From Sphingomonas_L flavalba_A (GTDB lineage Bacteria; Pseudomonadota; Alphaproteobacteria; Sphingomonadales; Sphingomonadaceae): a DNA stretch of 64,000 bases. The notes beneath the pieces were generated by a model. That model was not told the origin of the DNA. It was given only the letters and a program-made list of their open reading frames with translations, and searched no databases. The first letter of the stretch is position 1. Every line of letters begins with the position of its first letter. The stretch is taken from NCBI RefSeq assembly GCF_047553045.1, contig NZ_CP180208.1, positions 682,001-746,000 on the forward strand. The letters are read 5' to 3'. Shown here one piece after another: positions 53,789-62,179 of this stretch. The translations under genes and the position numbers were made by a program.

Positions 53789-54703
53789 ATGAACGCGAGT
53801 GATTTTGAAGGCGTATTCCCGGCCATCACCACCAAGATGGATGCCGCGGAGGACGTTGATATCCAGGCGGTGCGGGCTGATGTCCGCTTTCAGATCGACG
53901 CCGGCGTCGACGGCGTTATCGTTTGCGGGTCGCTCGGTGAGGCGAGCAGCCTGAACGCCGACGAGAAGGTCGCGATCGCCGAGGCCGCCGTCGCCGAAGC
54001 GGCGGGCGGCAGCCCGATCATCATGACCATTGCGGAAGATTCGACGCGGGCGGCGATCGACCTGGTGCGCCGGGTCGAGAAGGCGGGGGTCAATGGCCTG
54101 ATGGTCCTGCCGGCGATGCGCTACCTCTCCGACCCGCGCGAGACGATGGGGTATTTCCGCACGATCGCGGCGAATACCGAACTGCCGATCATCCTGTACA
54201 ACAACCCGGTCGCCTACACCGTCGATCTGCTGCCGGAGCATTTCCAGCAGCTCGCCGACGAGAAGAAATTCGTTGCCGTCAAGGAGTCCTCGGCCGACAC
54301 CCGCCGGATCAACCAGATCATCGACCTGGTCGGCGATCGTTACAAGCTGCTGATCGGCGTCGACGATCTGGCGCTGGAGAGTCTGGTGCTGGGCTGCGTC
54401 GGCTGGATCGCCGGCCTTGTGGTCGCCTTCCCGCGAGAGACGGTCGCGATCTACCGTTTGGTGCGGGAAGGTCGCGTGGCCGAGGCGATGGAAATCTACC
54501 GCTGGTTCCTGCCGCTGCTCAGCCTCGATATCGGGCCGAAATTTGTCCAGAAGATCAAGCTGGCCGAACACGCCGTGCGCGGCACGTCCCCCGTGGTTCG
54601 CGCCCCCCGCTACCCGCTGGTCGGGGACGAGGAAGCGCAGGCGCTCGCCATTATCAAGCGCGGTCTGGAGAACCGCCCGGACCTGACGAAATACGGTTTC
54701 TGA
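53789..54703 (+). CDS. Dihydrodipicolinate synthase/N-acetylneuraminate lyase family protein
   Basis: 304 aa TIM-barrel aldolase. The Schiff-base lysine is in FVAVKESSADT, the catalytic tyrosine in ILYNNPVAYT, and the carboxylate-binding GSLGEASSL replaces the usual GTTGE. A catabolic retro-aldol or hydratase-aldolase role is likelier than lysine synthesis in this setting. AAGGA precedes the ATG. It has its own promoter and a strong terminator 7 bases after the stop. Confidence 0.85.
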   Translation: MNASDFEGVFPAITTKMDAAEDVDIQAVRADVRFQIDAGVDGVIVCGSLGEASSLNADEKVAIAEAAVAEAAGGSPIIMTIAEDSTRAAIDLVRRVEKAGVNGLMVLPAMRYLSDPRETMGYFRTIAANTELPIILYNNPVAYTVDLLPEHFQQLADEKKFVAVKESSADTRRINQIIDLVGDRYKLLIGVDDLALESLVLGCVGWIAGLVVAFPRETVAIYRLVREGRVAEAMEIYRWFLPLLSLDIGPKFVQKIKLAEHAVRGTSPVVRAPRYPLVGDEEAQALAIIKRGLENRPDLTKYGF

Positions 54704-54709
54704 CTGGTC

Positions 54710-54740
54710 TTTCGTCCCGGCGCCAGCCGCCGGGACGAAA
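54710..54740. terminator. Intrinsic terminator after dapA-family gene
   Basis: Perfect 13-bp stem TTTCGTCCCGGCG/CGCCGGGACGAAA with a 5-base loop, starting seven bases after the stop, followed by CAATTTT. Confidence 0.85.
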
Positions 54741-54814
54741 CAATTTTCCAGCGAACGGACGGGCACTGCCTTTGTAGCGCCCGGCCGAATGAAACTTCTT
54801 TTGTGTCGTTACAC

Positions 54815-54837
54815 CCGCGCGACATGATCACGCGCGG
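54815..54837. promoter_or_regulatory. Dyad CCGCGCG-N9-CGCGCGG upstream of M24 gene
   Basis: Perfect 7-bp arms around ACATGATCA, about 70 bases before the M24-family start. Possibly an operator; no test is possible from sequence alone. Confidence 0.3.
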
Positions 54838-54907
54838 AATATGAAAGGCGAGTTCCAGTAATGCGCAAGTAAAACCTTTCAACATGACTGAAACGGGGAG
54901 AGTGGCT

Positions 54908-56302
54908 ATGCAGCGTCGTCAATTCATTGGAGGGCTGGGCCTGGGCGTTGTCGCCGGCGGCGCGGCGGGCGCGGCCGTCGCGAACCGGCTTGCCGACAAG
55001 GGCGGGCTGCCGACGGGCGATGAATCGGCGAAGCTTTTTCTGCCCCCCGATGATCTGGAAACGGCGACGGTCGACCGTTTGCCGCTCAGTTGGAGCAAGG
55101 AACGCACGCAGATATTGCAGCAACGGCTGGCGGCGGCCGGGCTGGACGGTATCCTGCTGACCAACCAGTGGAACGTCATCTACTTCACCGGCCTGTTCCA
55201 CACGACGACGGAGCGGATGATCCACTGCTTCATCCCGACCAAGGGCAGCCATCCGATCTGGTTCTATCCGGCGCTGGACCGCGACCTGATCCAGGATTGG
55301 TGGTATGAAGACGGCGACATGTATTTCGACTGGCTCGACGTCGCCGGGACGATGCCGAACGAAGGCATATTGAAGAAGGGGCCGCAGAACGACCTGTGGC
55401 GCTGGATGCTGGAAGGGCTGAAGAAGCGCGGTTTTGCCGGCAAGAAGCTGGCCGCCGATCGCGAGCTGCTGGGGTCGGAACAGAAGACGGTGGCGGACGT
55501 GCTGGGCGGGCCGATGGCGTCGGCGGCCGGCGACTGCATGTATCTGCGCCAGCGCAAGACGCCGCTGGAAATCGCGCTGACCCGCCGCGCCTACGGCTAT
55601 TTCGACCGGATTCACGCCTTTGCGCGCGATCTTATCATGACCCACGGCACCGATCTGACCGATTTCGAAGTGGCGCATGCCGCGCGGAAATTCGGTACCG
55701 AACTGATCCTGGCCGACATCAAGCGGGACGGAAAGCCGCATAACGCCGTCGGTATCCATGTGAATATCGGCTGCCGCATCGGTCAGGCGACCGGCTATCC
55801 GCATCCCAACCAGTTCTTTTATAACAAGATAGAGCGCGGCAAGGCGTTGCAGGTGTCCGGCGTTGTCCGCATCGGCGGTTGCGGCGGCGAATTGTACCGC
55901 CCCTACATGATCGCGCCGCGCACCGACCATATGGACAAGGTGTGGAAGACCGCGCGCGATGGCTGCCTGATGCAGCTCGATCTGTCGCGCAAGGGAACAC
56001 CGTGTTCCGACGTCGCCTATGCGATCCACAAGATGCAGATCGACCGGGGGATGCAGAAATACATCTACCACCGGCCCGCCCATGGCGAGGGGATGGAAGG
56101 GCACCAGCCGCCCTATCTGTCGCTGGGCGACCACACGCTGCTCGACACCGGCATGATGTTCTCGGTCGAACCGGGCATGTTCGATCCCGAAACCGGCACC
56201 GGCGCGAACTTCTCCGACGGGTTCATCGTCAAGGATGACGGGCCGTCGCGGCAGATGTCGCGGCTGCCCTGGTCCGAGGAGTGGGCGTTCATCGACATCT
56301 GA
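54908..56302 (+). CDS. Tat-exported M24-family (pita-bread fold) protein
   Basis: 464 aa. The twin-arginine signal MQRRQFIGGLGLGVVAGGAA exports a folded protein. An N-terminal creatinase-type domain (LQQRLAAAGLDGILLTNQWN) is followed by the pita-bread domain (RQRKTPLEIALTRRAYGYFD; EGMEGHQPPYLSLGD; FSVEPGMF). Normal M24 metalloenzymes use two Asp, one His and two Glu. Here the first Asp position reads VRIGGCGGELYRP with no Asp pair, and the last Glu is replaced in FSDGFIVKDDG. It may work without metal like creatinase, or not be an enzyme. Start 54908 has GGGGAG upstream. Confidence 0.8.
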   Translation: MQRRQFIGGLGLGVVAGGAAGAAVANRLADKGGLPTGDESAKLFLPPDDLETATVDRLPLSWSKERTQILQQRLAAAGLDGILLTNQWNVIYFTGLFHTTTERMIHCFIPTKGSHPIWFYPALDRDLIQDWWYEDGDMYFDWLDVAGTMPNEGILKKGPQNDLWRWMLEGLKKRGFAGKKLAADRELLGSEQKTVADVLGGPMASAAGDCMYLRQRKTPLEIALTRRAYGYFDRIHAFARDLIMTHGTDLTDFEVAHAARKFGTELILADIKRDGKPHNAVGIHVNIGCRIGQATGYPHPNQFFYNKIERGKALQVSGVVRIGGCGGELYRPYMIAPRTDHMDKVWKTARDGCLMQLDLSRKGTPCSDVAYAIHKMQIDRGMQKYIYHRPAHGEGMEGHQPPYLSLGDHTLLDTGMMFSVEPGMFDPETGTGANFSDGFIVKDDGPSRQMSRLPWSEEWAFIDI

Positions 56303-56317
56303 CGATGAACGCAGGGC

Positions 56318-56368
56318 AGGGGCCGGGCCGACGTCAATGCCATGCGCGTCGGTCCGGCCCCTGTTTTT
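56318..56368. terminator. Bidirectional-type terminator between convergent genes
   Basis: 16-bp stem AGGGGCCGGGCCGACG/CGTCGGTCCGGCCCCT (one G-T pair), 13-base loop, then GTTTTT. It lies between the M24 gene (+) and the TonB receptor (-). Confidence 0.85.
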
Positions 56369-56384
56369 GCAGCTTCGAGGCCGC

Positions 56385-58586
56385 CTAGAATGCCAGGCGC
56401 AGCGTCGCGCCGATCGTGCGGGGCGCCCCCCAGTTGCGAAACAGCGTGCCGAAGAAGTCGCGGTCGCGGTTGACCGTGTATTTGTCGTTCAGCGCATTCT
56501 CCACCCAGCCCTCTATCGCCCAGTGCGCGCCGGGGCCTTCGATGCCCAGCCGCAGGTTCAGCAGGTGGCGCCGGTCGAGCGCCTGCCGCGCCAGATTTTC
56601 CGCGCCGGAAAAGCTGCGCCCGCGCTGGCTGTATTCCGCGAACCCGGTCAGGCTGACGCCGCCGTCGCTCAGCGTCGCGCGGAAACCGCCGAAGAACGCG
56701 CCGGTGAAGCGCGGCGCCTGCGGCAAACGCGCGCCGTCGAGGTCGACGCCCGGCCCGCCGCCGTTGGGGAAGGATTTGAACGTCGCGTCGACATAGGCAA
56801 GGTTCGCGCCCAGCGTCAGCCCGGCAACCGGCTCGGCCAGCGCCTCCAGCTCGGCGCCGCGAATGTGGACGGTCGCGGCGTTGCGCAGCTGGACGACGGT
56901 CTGGCCGTTGCCGAGGTCGACGAACTGGTTGATCTGGTAGTTCTGGAAATCGGTGCGGTAGACCGACAGGTTGACCCGCGCCCGCCGGTCAAAGAGTTCG
57001 GACTTGATCCCGGCTTCGTAATTATTGGCGGTTTCGGCGGCGAAGCGGATGCCGTCCTGCACCTGGCTGCTGTTCAGGAAATCGATGTTGAAGCCGCCGC
57101 TTTTGAAACCGCGGCTGTATTTGACATACAGGTTCACATCCGCCGCGACCGCGTATGTCAGCGCCACCGTCGGGTCGAGACGGCTGGTCGAAACCTTGTC
57201 CGTCAGGCCCGCGACGGTGGCGATGTTGAGCGCCGGCGCCGCCGATCCGTCCAGGTCGTAATGGGCCAGCCGCACGCTCTCGTCGGTGAAGCGCAGGCCC
57301 AGGTTCAGTGTCAGCCCGTTGGCCAGCCTGACGTCGGCATTGCCGAACGCGGCGAAGGAGCGGGTGGTGACGGCGGCGTCGACGGTGACCGACCGCCCCG
57401 GCTGCAACCCGAAGGGCAGGGCGCCGATCTGGCTGCCGAACAGCACGGCGCGGTCGGTCCGGGCGCGGTCGTTCAGGTAATAGAGGCCGGCGACATAGCT
57501 GACCGGCCCGTCGCCGCCCGAAGCCAGCCGCACCTCCTGGGAGAATTGGCGGAACTTGTCGTTATAATCGGTGCTGAGCAGGTCCAGCGGCGAATAGTCG
57601 AGGTCGTTGGCGCGCGCCCAGTCCAGCTTGCGCAGCGCGCTGATCGCGGTCAGCGTCGCGCCGCCGGGCAGCCGGTACTCGATCGTTCCCGACGCGCCGT
57701 AGAACTTGCTTTCCCATACCGGCGTCGTGCTGAACGCGACGTCGAACCGTCCCGGCAGCGCGCTCGGCCCGGTGCCGGTCAGGTTGGTCTCGTCCTCGCC
57801 GATCAGGCGGCGGCCGTTATCCTCGTTATAGTCGCCGGCAAGGGTGATGGTCAGCGCCGGCGCCGCGTCCCAGCGCAACTGGCCGCGCGCCGATTTGCGG
57901 TCGATATTGTCGAGGTCCTGCCCGTTCAGCACGTTGGTGGTGAAGCCGTGGCGCCTGGCGAGCGCGCCGGACAGGCGCAGCGCCAGTTGCTGGTCGGCGA
58001 TCGGCAGGTTGACGGAGGCGCGCGCCTTGCGGTCGCCATGGTCGCCGCCTTCCAGCGTCGCCGCGGCGGCCAGGGTATAGCCCGGCTGGCGGGTGACGAC
58101 GTTGATCGCGCCGGCCACGCTGTTGCGGCCGAACAGCGTGCCCTGCGGGCCGCGCAATATCTCGACCCGGTCGATGTCCGACGTCGACTGGTTGATCGAC
58201 GCGAACTGGCCGACATAGACGCCGTCGACATAGATGCCGGCGCGGGTGCCGAAGCCGATGTTGCGGCCGCCGCCGCCGACGCCACGGATGAACACGGTGC
58301 CGATGCCGCCGGATGTCTCGATCGCCAGACCGGCGGCGCTCTGCGCCATGTCGTCCAGGCTGGCGATACCGCGCTGGTCAAGCCCGGCGCTGTTCAACAC
58401 GCCGATCGACGCGGGCACGTCCTGCAGGCTTTCCAGCCGCCGCCGCGCCGTCACGACGATATCGTCCAGCGCCGATACGGCCGGGGCGGCGGGCGGCGGC
58501 GTTTCCGCCGGTGCCGATTGCGCCATCGCCGGCGCGCCGATCGCGGCGCCCCCCAGCATCACCAGCCACGTCCTGCCGCCCCGCAT
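56385..58586 (-). CDS. TonB-dependent receptor
   Basis: 733 aa. Signal peptide MRGGRTWLVMLGGAAIGAPA (to AMAQ), TonB box LDDIVVTARRRLESLQDVPA, plug (VEILRGPQGTLFGRNSVAGA), barrel ending GATLRLAF. The promoter has a perfect TTGACA on the minus strand with an inverted repeat CGATAC-N6-GTATCG downstream, the same layout as the promoter of the DUF2817 gene. The TetR gene upstream probably represses it. Confidence 0.92.
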   Translation of the reverse strand: MRGGRTWLVMLGGAAIGAPAMAQSAPAETPPPAAPAVSALDDIVVTARRRLESLQDVPASIGVLNSAGLDQRGIASLDDMAQSAAGLAIETSGGIGTVFIRGVGGGGRNIGFGTRAGIYVDGVYVGQFASINQSTSDIDRVEILRGPQGTLFGRNSVAGAINVVTRQPGYTLAAAATLEGGDHGDRKARASVNLPIADQQLALRLSGALARRHGFTTNVLNGQDLDNIDRKSARGQLRWDAAPALTITLAGDYNEDNGRRLIGEDETNLTGTGPSALPGRFDVAFSTTPVWESKFYGASGTIEYRLPGGATLTAISALRKLDWARANDLDYSPLDLLSTDYNDKFRQFSQEVRLASGGDGPVSYVAGLYYLNDRARTDRAVLFGSQIGALPFGLQPGRSVTVDAAVTTRSFAAFGNADVRLANGLTLNLGLRFTDESVRLAHYDLDGSAAPALNIATVAGLTDKVSTSRLDPTVALTYAVAADVNLYVKYSRGFKSGGFNIDFLNSSQVQDGIRFAAETANNYEAGIKSELFDRRARVNLSVYRTDFQNYQINQFVDLGNGQTVVQLRNAATVHIRGAELEALAEPVAGLTLGANLAYVDATFKSFPNGGGPGVDLDGARLPQAPRFTGAFFGGFRATLSDGGVSLTGFAEYSQRGRSFSGAENLARQALDRRHLLNLRLGIEGPGAHWAIEGWVENALNDKYTVNRDRDFFGTLFRNWGAPRTIGATLRLAF

Positions 58587-58616
58587 GTCCGTTTCCCCTC
58601 CGTCGTTATTTAAATG

Positions 58617-58634
58617 CGATACTGATCTGTATCG
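58617..58634. promoter_or_regulatory. TetR-type operator CGATAC-N6-GTATCG at TonB receptor promoter
   Basis: Perfect 6-bp dyad. On the minus strand it begins 7 bases after TTGACA (58647-58642), so it covers the spacer and -10 region of the receptor promoter. The same TTGACA-N7-CGATAC arrangement occurs at 60519-60501. Confidence 0.6.
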
Positions 58635-58745
58635 AAAATATTGTCAAGACGACGTCATGGCGCCGACCAGCGCCGCTGGAATGCACTAGTGTCGGAATGG
58701 CGAAGAAGGCATGAACGCCTGCTCACGCAGGCGTGCGGATCGGCC

Positions 58746-59339
58746 TCAGCCGCTGGGCTGGAGGACGGACGCGATCAACCCGTCGATGACCGCGTCGGTC
58801 AGCGGCGTCTGGGCGACCAGCGCGCGGAAATAGAGCGCGCCGGCCAGCGCGTCGGCCAGATATTCGTCGGTTTGTCCGGACGGCAGGCTGCCGTCCGCCC
58901 GCGCCTGGGTCAGCGCGATCAGCAACGGCGTCCGCCGCTCCTGCTCCAGCCTGGCGCCGAGCGCGGCCAGCGCCGGGCGGCTCGCCGCTTCGGACAGGAC
59001 GGCGGCGATCACCCGGCGCTTGAACGGGTCGCTCAGCCGTTCGGCGGTGCGGGTGAGCATCTGGCGGATCGCGGGGATGCCGGTTCCGGTGATGTCGGCG
59101 CCATCGCGCGCCTCCGCGCGCAGCATTTCGCCGATCGCGTGGATGACCAGGTCTTCCTTCGACCGCCAGCGGCGATAGATCGACGCGCGCGATACCTTGG
59201 CCTTGGCCGCGACCTTCTCGAACGACGCGCCTTCGTAGCCGTGCTTCGCCAGCATCCGCAGCATCGCGTCGGCGATCAGCGCGTCCTTGCCGGCGTCGCG
59301 CGGGCGGCCGGCCTTCTTTTCCTGCATCGTGCCCGTCAT
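58746..59339 (-). CDS. TetR/AcrR-family regulator
   Basis: 197 aa. N-terminal helix-turn-helix (MLRMLAKHGYEGASFEKVAA, then VSRASIYRRWRSKEDL) and a C-terminal TetR_C_11-like ligand domain (RALVAQTPLTDAVIDGLIAS). It lies between the TonB receptor and the DUF2817 gene, all on the minus strand, and the operators in front of both are alike. It probably represses both until the substrate appears. Confidence 0.9.
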   Translation of the reverse strand: MTGTMQEKKAGRPRDAGKDALIADAMLRMLAKHGYEGASFEKVAAKAKVSRASIYRRWRSKEDLVIHAIGEMLRAEARDGADITGTGIPAIRQMLTRTAERLSDPFKRRVIAAVLSEAASRPALAALGARLEQERRTPLLIALTQARADGSLPSGQTDEYLADALAGALYFRALVAQTPLTDAVIDGLIASVLQPSG

Positions 59340-59367
59340 TCCGGCGGTCCTGCCCTGCGTGCCATTC

Positions 59368-60453
59368 CTATGCCGCCGGCTGCCAACGCGCCAGCCCGGT
59401 GAGCGCGGCGTCGAGCACCGCGCAACCGCGTGTCGTCACCGCCGTCCGCCAGTCCGCCGCCGGCGGCGCGAAGGCTTCCACCATCTCCGCCCGCAGCGCG
59501 TCCCGCCAGCCGGCATCCTCCTGCCCGAAGCGGAGCCAGCGATCAATCATCAGCGCGCGGGCGACGCGGGGCAGGGGGTAGGTGCCGAATTCGATCACCG
59601 ATCCGCAGATCTCCGCGTCCGGCAGGATCCACCGGCGCAGCCCGTCCCACAGCAGCCCCTGCCAATCCGGTTCGGCGCCGATGCCGAACGCGTCGGCGTT
59701 GCGGTTCATCGGTCCCCACCAGCTTTCGACGCGGTCGCGCTCGGCCGACCCTTCCGGGTGCAGGCAGACGAAGAACGGCTGGCCGAACGCGCCGAACCCG
59801 GTGTGGAAATCGACATAGGCGATCCGGCGCGCATGGCTCAGCCAGCGCCCGCACACATCCTCGAACACCCGCCGCGACCAGCTGGTGCCGTCGCCGCCGA
59901 AGCTCAGCCCGTCGGGATGGTCATATTGCCCGCCGGTCAGCCCGGTCAGCGCCTCTCGCGGGCCGTGGGCGGTCGTCAGCTGCGCGATCGCCTGGTAGAG
60001 CCGCTCCTCGGTGTTGTCCTGCCATTCGGCCGCGGTCAGCAGCGGGTGGATTTCGCCGTAATAGGGGTTGGCCGGCGGCGCGCTCCAATCGGCGATGAAG
60101 TTGCGCGACAGGTCGACGAAATCCTCGTTGGCGCGCGACCGCCAGGCAAAGCCGTACGGGTTCAGGCAATGGACGATCAGCGCGCCGGTCCCCGCCGGAA
60201 ACGCCGGGCGCCCCTCCAGAAACCGCGTCTGCGCCGCGGAGCCGGAACAGGCCTCCAGCCCGTGGGTGCCGCTGATCGACAGCAGCATGCGCGGGGCGTG
60301 GCGTTCGCCCAGCGCGGCGACGACGATGTCCAGCGGCGCATCGTCCGGTGCGCGCGCGGCCGGGTGGGCGTGCCGCTCGATCGTCGCGCCCGCCGCCTCC
60401 GCCGCCGCCACGAAGGCGGCGGTCGCCGCGCCATAATTGTCCGGATACGCCAC
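59368..60453 (-). CDS. DUF2817 / M14-like metallohydrolase
   Basis: 361 aa. It shows an M14-carboxypeptidase-like zinc layout: ISGTHGLEACSGS (His and Glu ligands), SRNF, YVDFHTGFGAFGQP (third ligand His), and the C-terminal catalytic Glu in SVIEFGTYPLP. DUF2817 proteins are poorly characterised and may cut amide or peptide bonds. No signal peptide, so cytoplasmic. Its promoter carries TTGACA and a 19-base palindrome, shared with the TonB receptor. Family is clear, substrate unknown. Confidence 0.8.
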   Translation of the reverse strand: MAYPDNYGAATAAFVAAAEAAGATIERHAHPAARAPDDAPLDIVVAALGERHAPRMLLSISGTHGLEACSGSAAQTRFLEGRPAFPAGTGALIVHCLNPYGFAWRSRANEDFVDLSRNFIADWSAPPANPYYGEIHPLLTAAEWQDNTEERLYQAIAQLTTAHGPREALTGLTGGQYDHPDGLSFGGDGTSWSRRVFEDVCGRWLSHARRIAYVDFHTGFGAFGQPFFVCLHPEGSAERDRVESWWGPMNRNADAFGIGAEPDWQGLLWDGLRRWILPDAEICGSVIEFGTYPLPRVARALMIDRWLRFGQEDAGWRDALRAEMVEAFAPPAADWRTAVTTRGCAVLDAALTGLARWQPAA

Positions 60454-60485
60454 GCCGTTCCACTCCGCTGCCTGATCTAATTACA

Positions 60486-60504
60486 ATACGAAACATATTC
60501 GTAT
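60486..60504. promoter_or_regulatory. TetR-type operator ATACGAA-N5-TTCGTAT
   Basis: Perfect 7-bp dyad upstream of the DUF2817 gene. On the minus strand TTGACA (60519-60514) is followed after seven bases by CGATAC, then the dyad, with TATGTT as -10 (16-base spacer). Confidence 0.6.
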
Positions 60505-60541
60505 CGTAATATGTGTCAAGCGCGGCGGGAAACGCGGCCGG

Positions 60542-61333
60542 TCAGTCGCCTTGGGCCAGCTTCGACACCGCGTCGGTCTGTTGTTCCGGGCCGATCGCGG
60601 TATAGCCGCCGTCGACGGCAAGGTCGGTGCCGGTGATGAACGATGCGTCGTCGGAACACAGGAACAGCACGGCGCGGGCCACTTCCTCCGGGTCACCGAC
60701 GCGGCCGAGCAGGTGGAACGGCGCGGCGACGCGGTCGGCCTTCTCGCGCCGGTCGCCGGTCAGCTCGACCATCACGTTCGACCATGTCCAGCCCGGCGAC
60801 ACCGAATTGACCCGGATATGGTCGCCGGCCAGCGCCATCGCCGCGGCGCGGGTCATGTGGAGGATGCCGGCCTTCGACGTGGCGTAGAGCATGCGGTCGG
60901 GCTGGGCGCGCTTGCCGCTGATGCTGGCGATGTTGACCACGGCGCCGCGCGCCGCCTTCAGCAGCGGCCGCGCCTTCTGGATGAACAGCGCGCCGCTGAC
61001 CAGATTGACGTCGAGCGCGCGCAGCCACTGCGTCCGTGTCGAATCGATGCCGCTGTCGTCATAGGTGCAGGCAAGGTTGACCAGCATATCGACGCCGCCG
61101 AACCGTTCCGTCGCGGTGGCGAGGCAGCGGTCGATCACCGCGTCGTCGGTCACGTCGCCATGCAGGAACACCGCGCGCGGCCCGAGTTCGGCGGCAAGCG
61201 CGGCACCCGCGGCGTCGGCGATGTCGAGCATCACCACATTGGCACCGGCGGCGTGGAACGCCTCGACGATCCTGCGGCCCATCAACGTCGACGCGCCGGT
61301 GACGATCGCGGTCTTGTCGGTGAAGTTCGGCAT
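60542..61333 (-). CDS. Short-chain dehydrogenase/reductase
   Basis: 263 aa classical SDR. Cofactor motif TGASTLMG, NLACTYD in place of NNAG, serine in NIASISGKR, YATSKAGI (Tyr/Lys), and SPGWTWSNVM. Residue D37 of VVMLDIAD suggests NAD rather than NADP. It is downstream of the second TetR gene and divergent from the Rieske gene. It may act on the diol or alcohol made by the Rieske oxygenase. Confidence 0.86.
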   Translation of the reverse strand: MPNFTDKTAIVTGASTLMGRRIVEAFHAAGANVVMLDIADAAGAALAAELGPRAVFLHGDVTDDAVIDRCLATATERFGGVDMLVNLACTYDDSGIDSTRTQWLRALDVNLVSGALFIQKARPLLKAARGAVVNIASISGKRAQPDRMLYATSKAGILHMTRAAAMALAGDHIRVNSVSPGWTWSNVMVELTGDRREKADRVAAPFHLLGRVGDPEEVARAVLFLCSDDASFITGTDLAVDGGYTAIGPEQQTDAVSKLAQGD

Positions 61334-61360
61334 CGGCCTCTCCCTATGGTATTCTGTCGT

Positions 61361-61948
61361 TTATTTTGAAAAATCTATGATATTCAAAAGGTTGTTCATC
61401 ACAGCCTTGTACCCGCCCAGGTCGCGATTGGCGCGGGATATGATCATCGCTCCCTCGATCGCGGAGAAGATCATGTGCGCGGTTTCCACCGCCGCCGTGT
61501 TGTCGATGGTGTCCTCGTCCGTGTCGGGGGCGGCGAGGATCGTGCGGATCGACTGGATGTTGCGGCTGTAGAAATCGCGGACGATGTCGCAGGTCTTGTC
61601 GTCAAGACTATGGATCTCGGCGCCAAGCATTCCGAACAGGCAGATCGAACCGCCCTTGCCGTCGTTGAACGCTTTTTCGAACAGGCCGAAATAGCGGCGC
61701 ATCTTCGTTCGCGCGTCGGCGCCGCCATCCTCGACGATGGCGCGGACGTCATCGAGGAAGATCTGGCTCTGATAGGCAACGAGTTCCCGGATCAGGTCGT
61801 CCTTGGTCGGGAAATAGTAATGGATGCTCGCCTTGCGGATGTTCACCCGCGAACTGATGTGCGCGTAACTGATTCCGTTCATGCCAAGCTCGCGAATCAG
61901 GCTGTTCGCCTCATCCAGAATCCTGACCTTCGTCACGTTGTCCGTCAT
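61361..61948 (-). CDS. TetR/AcrR-family regulator (AcuR-like)
   Basis: 195 aa. Helix-turn-helix (SLIRELGMNGISYAHISSRV, NIRKASIHYYFPTKDDLIRE) with a ligand domain (GSICLFGMLGAEIHSLDD; GAMIISRANRDLGGYKAVMN). It is divergent from the Rieske oxygenase gene, with a dyad (62036-62055) in the shared intergenic region. The SDR gene lies downstream on the same strand. It probably controls both. Confidence 0.9.
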   Translation of the reverse strand: MTDNVTKVRILDEANSLIRELGMNGISYAHISSRVNIRKASIHYYFPTKDDLIRELVAYQSQIFLDDVRAIVEDGGADARTKMRRYFGLFEKAFNDGKGGSICLFGMLGAEIHSLDDKTCDIVRDFYSRNIQSIRTILAAPDTDEDTIDNTAAVETAHMIFSAIEGAMIISRANRDLGGYKAVMNNLLNIIDFSK

Positions 61949-62035
61949 CGTCCGCCGTTTCCGTTGGTGGGCCGCCGGCGGGCCGGCTGCCGCCTATCCC
62001 GCTGATACCCGTACAGGAGCGGGGGGTTTTTTCAA

Positions 62036-62055
62036 TCTATCATTTAGTAGGTAGA
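62036..62055. promoter_or_regulatory. Candidate operator TCTATC-N8-GGTAGA
   Basis: Imperfect dyad (5 of 6 bases) centred between the TetR gene (-) and the Rieske gene (+), in an AT-rich stretch. Fits autoregulation of the TetR gene and control of the oxygenase. Confidence 0.45.
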
Positions 62056-62179
62056 CAGATATTTTTTTGCTGATACTCTTGCAGGCGATCCGGCGGCAGA
62101 CCGGGATTCGGTGACCCGTTTCGCCACGGGCGGAACAGGCGCCGCGCCTTTTATGAACGGCAATGCAGGGAGAGACGTG

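Noticed and set aside
56235..58613. Open frame of 792 codons on the plus strand
   Set aside because: Antisense of the TonB receptor at 56385-58586, whose plug and barrel signatures are unmistakable.
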